64,000 nucleotides of DNA, taken from positions 62,001 to 126,000 of the forward strand of contig JAAFJM010000008.1 in NCBI GenBank assembly GCA_013298895.1. The letters are read 5' to 3'. Origin of the DNA: Bacteroidota bacterium (GTDB lineage: Bacteria > Bacteroidota > Bacteroidia > UKL13-3). The position numbers and the translations under genes were made by a program. Position 1 is the stretch's first letter. Each line of letters opens with the position of its first letter. Under the pieces are notes generated by a model, which searched no databases, was not told the origin of the DNA, and worked only from the letters and a program-made list of their open reading frames with translations. Of this stretch, positions 7,818 to 15,665 are shown piece by piece.

Positions 7818-9429
7818 TGGCTAACGATTTAATTACTTGTGCTGCTGTTTTATTTCCTTGAAAAAAGGCTTCTTCAAAAATAGAAATTCCGCTTAAATCA
7901 GAATGAGCAAAGAATGTATTTTGATTGATTCCTTCGGTAAAAATGAGTTTTTTTAAATGTTTACGTAAACCTACAGTTGGCCTTATCATGCTATGCCCCC
8001 AAATTTTTATATCAATATGGGTTACATGATTTATTAAACTTGGATGCGCTTGTTTTAGTTCTTCAAAAATAATATCTAACCATTGTTCGTAGCTTTTTTC
8101 ATAAGCTTCTTCCCTTGCTTCTTTGGGTTGTTTAGTGTTTAATGGTAAATAAAAAGTAAGCACTTGCTGAGGTTTTTGCGTTTGCAATAATTGATGCGAA
8201 GCATTAACATAACCCAAAGAATTACTACCAAATATAACATTATCCCAACTCATGGGTTGGCCTTCAGTTCCTTCGGTGTAGGCGTTAACAGTTAGGTTTG
8301 CTACCATCCAAGGTGAATAAGTAAATGGAGAATTTTCAATTTCAGGATAGTTTTTCACAACCCGTTTATTTACAAATTGCGGAGCACAAACAATTACTTT
8401 TTTGGCTATAATTTTTTTAGTTGTGTTGGTTTCAAAACAATGGTAATTAACTTCTACTTGTTGTAGGTTCGTTATTATTTCATACACCAATTTATTTTTT
8501 TGAATATGCGTTTGTAAAGTGCTAGCTAATTTTTGAGCTAAAAAAGCATTTCCTTCGGGCCAAGTTAATACAGTATCGCCTTCGGTATTGCCCGAAACAC
8601 CTTTACGCCCAGCAAAATAATGTATGCCTGACCATGCTGAAGCGTCTTTTAAATTGGTTCCATAATCATCGCTTACGCAATAGTTTAAGTACCAAAACAG
8701 CGCTTTGGTTTTAAATCCTTTTTGTTTCAAAAAATCGTAAAACGAAATATTGTCTAAATCTGTGTAAGTACTATCAGTTGTGCTATAAAAATTAGGAATA
8801 GTAAATGCAGGTTTGCCATCATTGCCAATAGCAGCTTTATAACTTTTTATTAAAGCAAAAAAGGCATCAATTTCTTTTCTTTCTTCGCTTGAAATACCAA
8901 TGTTTGGAATTAAACCATCTTGCCAATAACCATTTATAAATAAACGCTCTTCAGGTTCTGCACACACATATTCTTCGTTGTAATGAGGAATACCTTTATC
9001 GTCTATTTTAGTGATTATTTGATGCTCTTGTAAAAAGGTTAAAAGTTCTTTATCGTCTATATTGGGAATAGGCAAATAATGTGCTGCCCAAGGATAAGCA
9101 CTTACTTCATTTTTTCCATTAATGGCATTGCCTCCAATAGTATCATCTAGTTCTAAAATGGTAAAATTGGTAATATTATTTTGCTGTAATTTTCGAGCTG
9201 CAGTTAAAGCAGAAATTCCACTTCCAACTATTACCACATCAAAGTAATTGGTTTGTGTGGGTTTGGAAAATTTTCCTTCTCGTAGTAAATGTCCTCGCTT
9301 GTTATTACCAGTTAAAATTTTCCCTTTTATGCGCGCATATTTATTATTTGGTTGGCATGCCCAATTACCCATTGCGCTAGCACCAAACAGTAAAACCATT
9401 TGCTTAATAAATTTACGCCTATTGTTCAT
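7810..9429 (-). CDS. FAD-dependent amine oxidase-like flavoprotein, exported lipoprotein
   Basis: A 539-residue protein. The N-terminus MNNRRKFIKQMVLLFG resembles a Tat signal (RR-K-F-I-K) followed by a lipobox-like GNWAC (Cys25). The dinucleotide-binding motif DVVIVGSGISALTAARKL lies at about residues 65-82, followed by the Glu that binds the ribose (ILELDDTIGG), and a C-terminal FAD segment near HSDLSGISIFEEAF. This is the amine oxidase/phytoene desaturase fold. A Tat route suits a cofactor-loaded flavoprotein. It is overlapped by the membrane protein downstream and follows a SpeE-like gene by three bases, so a polyamine or polyamine-derived substrate is plausible but unproven. Confidence 0.82.
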   Translation of the reverse strand: MNNRRKFIKQMVLLFGASAMGNWACQPNNKYARIKGKILTGNNKRGHLLREGKFSKPTQTNYFDVVIVGSGISALTAARKLQQNNITNFTILELDDTIGGNAINGKNEVSAYPWAAHYLPIPNIDDKELLTFLQEHQIITKIDDKGIPHYNEEYVCAEPEERLFINGYWQDGLIPNIGISSEERKEIDAFFALIKSYKAAIGNDGKPAFTIPNFYSTTDSTYTDLDNISFYDFLKQKGFKTKALFWYLNYCVSDDYGTNLKDASAWSGIHYFAGRKGVSGNTEGDTVLTWPEGNAFLAQKLASTLQTHIQKNKLVYEIITNLQQVEVNYHCFETNTTKKIIAKKVIVCAPQFVNKRVVKNYPEIENSPFTYSPWMVANLTVNAYTEGTEGQPMSWDNVIFGSNSLGYVNASHQLLQTQKPQQVLTFYLPLNTKQPKEAREEAYEKSYEQWLDIIFEELKQAHPSLINHVTHIDIKIWGHSMIRPTVGLRKHLKKLIFTEGINQNTFFAHSDLSGISIFEEAFFQGNKTAAQVIKSLANA

Positions 9430-9432
9430 TTT

Positions 9433-10971
9433 TTATTGCTGATAATGTTTCCAATCTTCATCAAAATAATGAACCAAAACTTGATTATTTAGCTTGTTAA
9501 CCTCTGTATAAACACTGTCCATGTCTTTTGGAAAAACAAGCATTTGTTCAAATACATTTTTGGTAATAAATTTAAAACTAGAATCAAAGTTTTGTGGAGC
9601 TTTAAAGGTTTTGTTTTTTAAAGCTAAAATATAGCCCCATTCGCCAAACGATGGCACATAATTATGATATGGAAGGGTTTTAAAACCAACTGACTGCATG
9701 GTATGATTGATACACCAAAACGATTTACGAGCCACATAAGGCGATGTGGATTGTACCACACAAACACCATAGTTTTGTAAAGCATTGATTAAATAACTAT
9801 AAAACACATTGCTGTAAAGTTTACCTACCGAAAAATTAGACGGATCTGGGAAATCAACAATGATTACATCATACAATTTATTATTTGCTTTAAGCCATAA
9901 AAATGCATCCATGTTTTTTACCGTAACTTTTGGATGTGTAAGCGAGCCATTGTTTAAACTTTTTAGCATAGAATTATGGCTAAAAAGTTCCGTCATTCCT
10001 TGGTCTAAGTCAACCAAAGTTATAGAATCAATATCAGGATATTTCAATAATTCGCGCACAGCCAAACCATCGCCACCACCTAAAACCAACACTTGTTTTT
10101 TACTGCTAGCTTGCTGCATGGCAGGATGAACCAATGCCTCGTGGTAACGGTATTCATCGGCTGAATTAAACTGTAAGTTCCCGTTTAAGTATAACTTGTA
10201 TTGGTTATTATTGGCTGTTAAAACTATGCGTTGATATGGAGTTGATTTAGTATAAATTATCTTTTCTTGGAATAAGGTTGATTCTGTCCAGTTAACCAAA
10301 TTATTAGCATTGATAAAAGCAATGATAAGCCCAATAAAACTCATGGTAGCTAACGAAAATAAACTTTTAGCCCAGGCAATTTCGTTTTTAAATTTATAGC
10401 AAACCCAATAAGCTACGCCAATATTGAGCATACCAAAAAAGAACGATGTACGCATTAAGCCAAGTTTTGGAACTAACCAAATTGGAAATATAATGGAGGC
10501 TAACAAAGCACCAATATAATCGAAGGTAAATACCTTTGAAACCAAATCTTTAAACTCATAACGACCTTCTAAAATGCGCATGAGCAAAGGAATTTCGAGT
10601 CCAACTAAAATACCAGTTAGCGATACCAAAACATATAATACCAATTGAAAATAATCAACTTGGGCAAATAATGCAAAAAGTACAAGCGAGCTAAAACCGC
10701 CCACCAATCCTACTAATATTTCAATTTGAACAAACCATGCTAATAAATTTTTACTGAAAAATTTAGAAACATAAGAGCCAATTCCCATTGAAAATAAATA
10801 CACGCCAATAATGGTTGAAAATTGGGTAACAGAGTCGCCCAACAAGTAACTAGCGGCTGTGCCAGCTACTAACTCGTAAATTAAACCACAGGTGGCAACA
10901 ATAAAAATAGAAACCAAAAGCAGCATGGGCGAACCCATGGGCGGCTTTGGTGTTTTGGTTTCATTATCCAT
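9433..10971 (-). CDS. Membrane-fused spermidine synthase-like protein
   Basis: A 512-residue protein with about seven transmembrane helices (residues ~15-215) followed by a soluble SpeE-like domain. The latter shows SADEYRYHEALVHPA, the AdoMet-binding VLVLGGGDGLAVRE and TLVDLDQ motifs, and DVIIVDFPDPSN, all characteristic of polyamine aminopropyltransferases. Membrane-fused versions are common in gene clusters with DUF350 and DUF4178. The substrate need not be putrescine; it may be an aminopropyl acceptor at the membrane. Start overlaps the DUF350 stop by eight bases. Partner of the SpeD-like gene upstream, which would supply decarboxylated AdoMet. Confidence 0.87.
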   Translation of the reverse strand: MDNETKTPKPPMGSPMLLLVSIFIVATCGLIYELVAGTAASYLLGDSVTQFSTIIGVYLFSMGIGSYVSKFFSKNLLAWFVQIEILVGLVGGFSSLVLFALFAQVDYFQLVLYVLVSLTGILVGLEIPLLMRILEGRYEFKDLVSKVFTFDYIGALLASIIFPIWLVPKLGLMRTSFFFGMLNIGVAYWVCYKFKNEIAWAKSLFSLATMSFIGLIIAFINANNLVNWTESTLFQEKIIYTKSTPYQRIVLTANNNQYKLYLNGNLQFNSADEYRYHEALVHPAMQQASSKKQVLVLGGGDGLAVRELLKYPDIDSITLVDLDQGMTELFSHNSMLKSLNNGSLTHPKVTVKNMDAFLWLKANNKLYDVIIVDFPDPSNFSVGKLYSNVFYSYLINALQNYGVCVVQSTSPYVARKSFWCINHTMQSVGFKTLPYHNYVPSFGEWGYILALKNKTFKAPQNFDSSFKFITKNVFEQMLVFPKDMDSVYTEVNKLNNQVLVHYFDEDWKHYQQ

Positions 10972-11182
10972 GAATGGCGGTAGCTATAATAATAGCAATA
11001 GCTAAAATAAACGACCCCGATACAATGGCTAAGGCTGTGTTTTGTTTTTCAATAATTTCTTTTCTTAAATTTTCCGGTGTTATTTTTTCAAAAATTACAT
11101 AAGCAATTACCAAAATAGCAATGCCAATAACTGAGTAAACAACTGAACCCAAAATGCTTTTTAAACTAATTAATTCTTCCAT
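10964..11182 (-). CDS. DUF350 family small membrane protein
   Basis: A 72-residue protein with two hydrophobic helices (residues ~10-30 and ~48-70) separated by the DUF350-typical loop ITPENLRKEIIEKQNTALAI. DUF350 members (E. coli YjfL type) are found beside DUF4178 and spermidine synthase-like genes and with phage-shock-type envelope genes in other bacteria. This is a single DUF350 half; many members carry two tandem halves. It overlaps the SpeE-like gene and follows a 58-residue membrane protein by 11 bases. Confidence 0.87.
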   Translation of the reverse strand: MEELISLKSILGSVVYSVIGIAILVIAYVIFEKITPENLRKEIIEKQNTALAIVSGSFILAIAIIIATAIHG

Positions 11183-11193
11183 ATTATTTATTT

Positions 11194-11370
11194 TTATTTG
11201 TGATGAAATCCACTTCCTATTCTAGTTCTACCCGATGAAGTTCTTTCATTATCTTGAACTACTTTATCTGAGTTATAAATACGCCACCCTGTTGCGTTAG
11301 CATAAACTAACCAAAGTGCAATTACACCCAAAATAGAGGCAAAAATAATTGTATTTTGTTTTTCTTTCAT
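11194..11370 (-). CDS. Small single-pass membrane protein (58 residues)
   Basis: An ATG at 11368-11370 overlaps the DUF4178 gene's TGA by four bases (ATGA), and the frame runs to TAA at 11194-11196. The protein begins MKEKQNTIIFASILGVI, has one hydrophobic helix (residues ~8-24) and a polar C-tail ending in GRTRIGSGFHHK. The gene fills the gap between the DUF4178 and DUF350 genes exactly, with translational coupling on one side and an 11-base gap on the other. I do not recognise a family. Coupling makes it likely to be real and part of the same membrane complex. Confidence 0.72.
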   Translation of the reverse strand: MKEKQNTIIFASILGVIALWLVYANATGWRIYNSDKVVQDNERTSSGRTRIGSGFHHK

Positions 11371-13271
11371 TCTTCTAACTTAGTTACATAAGGTGAATCA
11401 AAATTACTTTCCATCCAGCGTTTGCTTTCAAAAATTCTAAATCTCAAATAGTGTATAATTATTAAAATAATACCTACTAATATTGTTACCCAAAAATTAC
11501 TCCACATAGCTACATCTTTATAAACCCATATTTCGAAACTATTATTTTCTTTAACAATGCTTCCCCATTCAGGATATAAGTTGATATGATATGTTCCAGC
11601 TGGTACTTGCGACATAAAAACACTTTCTGATTTAGAACCTTCGCTCCACGATTCGCCTTCGTCTACACCACTATAAAACTCTATGGTTTTATCTACTTCA
11701 AATCTATCTCCCGTGGTGTGGTTAATCAGTTCTATAGTTACTCCAAACCAATCGTTATTTACATTCGAAACTAAGTCAAATTGTAAGGCAGTAGGAGCAT
11801 CAGTTATTTGAAAAGTATTACTCACCAAAACCTTGGTTGAATCATTCATATTGCTTTGTGCAAATGCTTCTTGATAAACACGATTGGAAGTATTGGTAAG
11901 TGCAAAATAATATTGAATTACAAAAAGTAATATAAAAAAACCAAAACAAATTTTTGTAAATAATGAATAATTGAGTCCTAAAAACATAGTCTGCGTTGCT
12001 CCAGTACCAATTTGTTCTGGAATTACAGCTAGTTCAAATGCTTTTTCAACTTGTTTTGGTAAAATACACCTGCCATGATAATAACGAGCTTCATTTTTAT
12101 CGCTTTCGTAAATTAAAATATATGGTGGGGCAATAAACTCACTTACTTTACTTACTGAATCGTTTACAATTTGATAACTAAATTCGCCTTGAGCCAAAAG
12201 TAAATCTACTTTGTACTTGTTAAATATATGGTAAGTACTGCCTTCGTAATTTATAGAGCTATTAAATGTTTTTATTTCATCAAAATAATCAATTTCTTCA
12301 ATCAAATTATAGTGTCCATTAAACTCACTTAAAGTTACTATTTTACCATCTTCACCTCTTAAATAATATTCTTTCCATCTGTAAGAAGTTCCTTCTTCGC
12401 ATTTTAATAAAGTGCCAACAACAGTATAGATTTTACCTTCAATTTCACCTTTGCTTCCTATCGGAATATCTAAATCTGCTGGTTTTTTAAATTGATTTTT
12501 TAGCTTTAAATTTCTTTGTTTATCAAAAACAAAATGACTTTGACAATTGCTACAAACTAAGCTAAAAGCCTTACCTTTTAAATAGTTGCTAATAGGCTTG
12601 GCACAAGTTGCGCAGTTAATGGTGCTAAGCTCTGTATTTTGCTTTGCAGGATTTGTAATAACCAAATCTTTAAATTCAATAAAATTACCAGAATAAAGGG
12701 TAGGTATTTTATCAAAACTACTTTGTATAAAAGCAAACTCATTGTCTGCATTGGTCAATTCTACAGCTTCAAAAGTTTCAAAATCAATTGTTTCTAATGC
12801 AATTTCACCACTTATTAGGGTATTGAAATTACGGTAAATAGCTTTTACCTGAAACTCTGAATTATAGGGACTTATGTTTAATTTTTTACTAGGTTTTATA
12901 TTACTAAGTAACTTTTTTTCTATTGGATTTAAGTTTTTAAATACCAATGCATAACCGTTAATAAACTCAAATAAGTAATAAAGTAATCCAGTATTATTTA
13001 CCAGCACCCATTTGGTAATAATGGTATTATCTAGTTGATACCTAACTTTTCCAACTACAGTATAAATTTCGTTTTTAAAAGTAATTTTACTTCCAAAATT
13101 TACTCGCGAACCATCATCGGGCATGGGTTGGTAAGCAGTTGGGGCTATGGTGTTGTAATCAATATTTGGCCTTAAACCTACATGGCATTTGGGGCAAACA
13201 AATTCGTCAATTAAATTGCTACTAAAAGTATGCTGAAGCTTACAAAACGGACAAGTTACAGATTGATTCAT
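11367..13271 (-). CDS. DUF4178 zinc-ribbon membrane protein
   Basis: About 634 residues from the ATG at 13271, one base after the SpeD-like stop; an upstream in-frame start at 13301 would overlap that gene by 29 bases and is less likely. Two zinc ribbons (CPFCKLQH...CPKCHVGL near the start; CATCAKP...CSNCQSHF near residue 230) each precede a DUF4178-type beta domain (EIYTVVGKVRYQL; KIYTVVGTLL...WKEYYLRGEDG). Near residue 450 a membrane helix leads to an external beta-rich segment, and a second helix lies near 605. The function is unknown; DUF4178 is a recurrent neighbour of SpeD/SpeE-like genes. Confidence 0.85.
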   Translation of the reverse strand: MNQSVTCPFCKLQHTFSSNLIDEFVCPKCHVGLRPNIDYNTIAPTAYQPMPDDGSRVNFGSKITFKNEIYTVVGKVRYQLDNTIITKWVLVNNTGLLYYLFEFINGYALVFKNLNPIEKKLLSNIKPSKKLNISPYNSEFQVKAIYRNFNTLISGEIALETIDFETFEAVELTNADNEFAFIQSSFDKIPTLYSGNFIEFKDLVITNPAKQNTELSTINCATCAKPISNYLKGKAFSLVCSNCQSHFVFDKQRNLKLKNQFKKPADLDIPIGSKGEIEGKIYTVVGTLLKCEEGTSYRWKEYYLRGEDGKIVTLSEFNGHYNLIEEIDYFDEIKTFNSSINYEGSTYHIFNKYKVDLLLAQGEFSYQIVNDSVSKVSEFIAPPYILIYESDKNEARYYHGRCILPKQVEKAFELAVIPEQIGTGATQTMFLGLNYSLFTKICFGFFILLFVIQYYFALTNTSNRVYQEAFAQSNMNDSTKVLVSNTFQITDAPTALQFDLVSNVNNDWFGVTIELINHTTGDRFEVDKTIEFYSGVDEGESWSEGSKSESVFMSQVPAGTYHINLYPEWGSIVKENNSFEIWVYKDVAMWSNFWVTILVGIILIIIHYLRFRIFESKRWMESNFDSPYVTKLEE

Positions 13272-13272
13272 G

Positions 13273-13623
13273 TTAGCGTTCAATGGCATTATATTGTTCA
13301 ACTTCAGCGTTAAAAAAGGTTTTTACAGCTTCAAAAATTTGTGTTACTTTATGGCTATTATCGTTTTTAAAATTCGATAAAAACACATCGAAAGTAGCAA
13401 TGCCATACTCAGGCCAAGTATGAATGCTTAAATGCGATTCAGTTAAGCAAACATTTGCAGTGTAACCAAACTCAGGAAACGAGTGGTAAGTATCGCCCAC
13501 ATTGGTTAATTGATGGGTAATAATTAAATTGTTTACCAATTCTTTAAAAGGCTCATAATTAATTAATAACGTGGTGTTATCAACCTTAAACGTGGCCATA
13601 ATATGTAAGCCTTTAGTGTACAT
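13273..13623 (-). CDS. speD: SpeD-like pyruvoyl decarboxylase (AdoMet decarboxylase family)
   Basis: A 116-residue proenzyme. The self-cleavage and pyruvoyl-forming site is the Glu-Ser of LTESHLSIHTWPEYG; His five residues after that Ser is present as in characterised enzymes (Thermotoga His68). The Cys expected 20 residues after the Ser (Cys83) is Ser here (DVFLSN instead of DVFTCG), which may alter catalysis or substrate. AdoMet decarboxylation would feed the SpeE-like enzyme of this operon, but related SpeD homologues are known that decarboxylate arginine or ornithine. A start at the internal ATG (13599) is possible; the longer form overlaps the upstream gene by 11 bases. Confidence 0.85.
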   Translation of the reverse strand: MYTKGLHIMATFKVDNTTLLINYEPFKELVNNLIITHQLTNVGDTYHSFPEFGYTANVCLTESHLSIHTWPEYGIATFDVFLSNFKNDNSHKVTQIFEAVKTFFNAEVEQYNAIER

Positions 13624-14164
13624 CAGGTTGATTGTTTTTATATTGTTTTAAAAAATAGGTTTTACCAAAATCTTTAATAAAATCAAGTTGGATAATAATA
13701 GCTATATAACTTAAAAATAAGCAAATAGCCAAAATGTATACTTCAATTCCATCAGTATTGATAACGCGCGAAGGCATTTCCATAATTTGTGAACCAATTT
13801 CTACAAATAATCCCATTAGCAGAATACCCATTCCATTGTGATGCGCTATTAAGTTTAAGTAAGTTTCAAGTACTGTTGGTTCAGCTTGTTCTTTTTGATT
13901 GCGCTTGTGCGATAAATGAATCAAGGTTTCTCTTTCTTCAAAAAATACACCTGCTGCCACTAATATGCCGCCATATCCATCAATTAATTCTTGCATTTCA
14001 CCAATTTCTTCCAAAGTTGGATTGGCTTTCCAATAATTAAACACAAAATGGGTTAGTTCAGCCACTAAGGGCAGCGAGGTAATGAGCATTATCATGCATA
14101 TAATAAGCATCATTTCGCGCGAACTAATAACTATAAAAAATTTGCTTAGTAAGTTTTTATACAT
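13613..14164 (-). CDS. Hypothetical membrane protein, first gene of the SpeD-like operon
   Basis: A 183-residue protein with three or four hydrophobic helices (residues ~8-45, ~108-125, ~142-165) and a charged middle loop FFEERETLIHLSHKRNQKEQ. No recognised domain. It overlaps the SpeD-like gene by 11 bases and is the most upstream gene of the run, so the operon promoter should lie in 14165-14250, facing the marC promoter. It is probably a membrane partner of the pathway, but nothing in the sequence gives a reaction. Confidence 0.72.
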   Translation of the reverse strand: MYKNLLSKFFIVISSREMMLIICMIMLITSLPLVAELTHFVFNYWKANPTLEEIGEMQELIDGYGGILVAAGVFFEERETLIHLSHKRNQKEQAEPTVLETYLNLIAHHNGMGILLMGLFVEIGSQIMEMPSRVINTDGIEVYILAICLFLSYIAIIIQLDFIKDFGKTYFLKQYKNNQPDVH

Positions 14165-14224
14165 TTAAAAATATTAGGTTCACAATTATATTAAAATATT
14201 TATAATCTAAATCTATTTTTTTTG

Positions 14225-14258
14225 TTTGCTACCTTTAAACTTACAAAAACTATATTTG
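14225..14258 (+). promoter_or_regulatory. Bacteroidota-type promoter for marC
   Basis: TTTG at 14225-14228 (-33 element) and TATATTTG at 14251-14258 (-7 element, TAnnTTTG) are 22 bases apart, the expected geometry. Transcription would start near 14265, giving a leader of about 20 bases before the ATG at 14284. Confidence 0.6.
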
Positions 14259-14283
14259 TGGCCTTATATTCACTAAAAGCCAA

Positions 14284-14856
14284 ATGACCTTTTCATTTTC
14301 CGATATTACCACCATTAGTTTAACCCTTTTTGCCATTATTGATGTGGTAGGAGCGTTGCCATTAATTATTACCATCAAAGCAAAACAACAACATTTAGAT
14401 AGTGGTAAAGCTACTTTGGCTGCTGGTGGATTAATGGTTTTATTTTTAATAGTAGGCGATACCTTATTAAGTGCCATTGGTGTAGATTTACCTTCGTTTG
14501 CAGTAGCAGGTTCAATTGTAATTTTTATTTTAGGTTTAGAAATGATTTTAGGAATTGATATTTTTAGGCAAGACCCTAACGATTCGAACGGCAGCATTAT
14601 TCCAATTGCTTTCCCCATCATAGCTGGTTCGGGCACATTAACTACCATTATTTCCATGAAGGCTGTTTATGAATTTCAAAATATATTGGTTGCCATATTG
14701 TTGAACCTCATTTTGGTTTATGCGGTTTTACGTTCAACCACTTTTTTAGAACGCATTTTAGGCAAAGCAGGTTTGGGTTTAATACGTAAGTTTTTTGGTG
14801 TTATATTAATTTCTATTGCAGTTAAAATTTTCAAATCAAACTTTTTAGGGTTATGA
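14284..14856 (+). CDS. MarC family membrane protein
   Basis: A 190-residue polytopic inner-membrane protein of the MarC/UPF0056 family. Six hydrophobic helices are visible; the family blocks are DVVGALPLIITI near residue 20, AGSIVIFILGLEMILG near 78, and PIAFPIIAGSGTLTTII near 107. Length is normal. MarC was once tied to multiple antibiotic resistance but its function is unresolved. It starts a three-gene unit of small membrane proteins; its stop overlaps the next start by four bases. Confidence 0.88.
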   Translation: MTFSFSDITTISLTLFAIIDVVGALPLIITIKAKQQHLDSGKATLAAGGLMVLFLIVGDTLLSAIGVDLPSFAVAGSIVIFILGLEMILGIDIFRQDPNDSNGSIIPIAFPIIAGSGTLTTIISMKAVYEFQNILVAILLNLILVYAVLRSTTFLERILGKAGLGLIRKFFGVILISIAVKIFKSNFLGL

Positions 14857-15338
14857 TACAAAAGTTTTATAATGCTCAAAAAGCACAAAGTTTTTTGTTT
14901 TTATTATTAGGAATTTTTGCTACTGCACTTGCTGTTTATTTTTTCATTGCTAGTATTAACGCTATTTCTTTAGGATTTGCAATTCCTTTTTTTGTATTTG
15001 GATTATTTCAAATAATTTTTGGGTATCAAACTTTTTCTAAAACTAACTCTATGTGTGATTTTGCAATATCATCTGCTAAAGAAAATATACAGCAAATTAT
15101 AACCATTGAAATACCTAGAATTAATAAAATACTTACTGATTACAACCGTAAAAACTATGTTTTTTTAGGTTTAAATGCTTTATCAATAGTATTGTTTACA
15201 GTTTTTGCCAATACTCCAATGGTTAAAGGCATTGGATTGGCTTTATTTGTGCAATCGCTTATACATATTTCGTCACTTTATTTTGAAAACAACCGCAGCC
15301 AAATTTATTTTAAATGGCTCAACGATTATTATAACTAA
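14853..15338 (+). CDS. Hypothetical membrane protein
   Basis: A 161-residue protein with two pairs of hydrophobic helices (residues ~12-60 and ~97-135) separated by a charged stretch (IEIPRINKILTDYNRKN). No recognised domain. Coupled by ATGA to marC and followed after 15 bases by another small membrane protein. The paired-helix symmetry suggests an internal pseudo-repeat, but the sequences of the halves are not obviously alike. Confidence 0.68.
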   Translation: MIQKFYNAQKAQSFLFLLLGIFATALAVYFFIASINAISLGFAIPFFVFGLFQIIFGYQTFSKTNSMCDFAISSAKENIQQIITIEIPRINKILTDYNRKNYVFLGLNALSIVLFTVFANTPMVKGIGLALFVQSLIHISSLYFENNRSQIYFKWLNDYYN

Positions 15339-15353
15339 AAACCTATTATTTAT

Positions 15354-15611
15354 ATGACATTACCATCCAACTTTGTGTTAATTATTGGCCTTATTTTACT
15401 TATAATAACGGTAGTTTATTTTTTATTGCCAAGGCTTAATTTGGGTAGATATACCAATGCGTATTTAAAAACTGTCATTGCTTGGTGCGCTATTGGATAC
15501 GTAGCCTTTGATCAATACAATAAAGGCAGCAACCTGACCATTGTATTTGTATTAATTATAGGTGCTTTGGTATTTGCCTACACAGCTTTTAACGCTAAGG
15601 AAAAGAAATAA
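15354..15611 (+). CDS. Small hypothetical membrane protein
   Basis: An 85-residue protein with three hydrophobic helices (residues ~5-25, ~36-50, ~57-78) and a very short polar content. No recognised family. It ends the marC unit and its stop codon is followed at once by a strong bidirectional hairpin terminator. Confidence 0.65.
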   Translation: MTLPSNFVLIIGLILLIITVVYFLLPRLNLGRYTNAYLKTVIAWCAIGYVAFDQYNKGSNLTIVFVLIIGALVFAYTAFNAKEKK

Positions 15612-15641
15612 AAAAAGCCCAACTTCAAGTTGAGCTTTTTT
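15611..15641. terminator. Bidirectional intrinsic terminator (marC unit / korB)
   Basis: Near-palindromic hairpin AGCCCAACTTCAAGTTGAGCT (arms AGCCCAACTT / AAGTTGAGCT) with an A-run on the left and a T-run on the right, between two convergent genes, so it can stop transcription from both sides. Confidence 0.8.
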
Positions 15642-15665
15642 AATGATTGCAATAAAAAGTAAATA

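Noticed and set aside
14250-14657. Minus-strand open frame opposite marC
   Set aside because: It is the antisense of a clear MarC gene and its product has no recognisable features.
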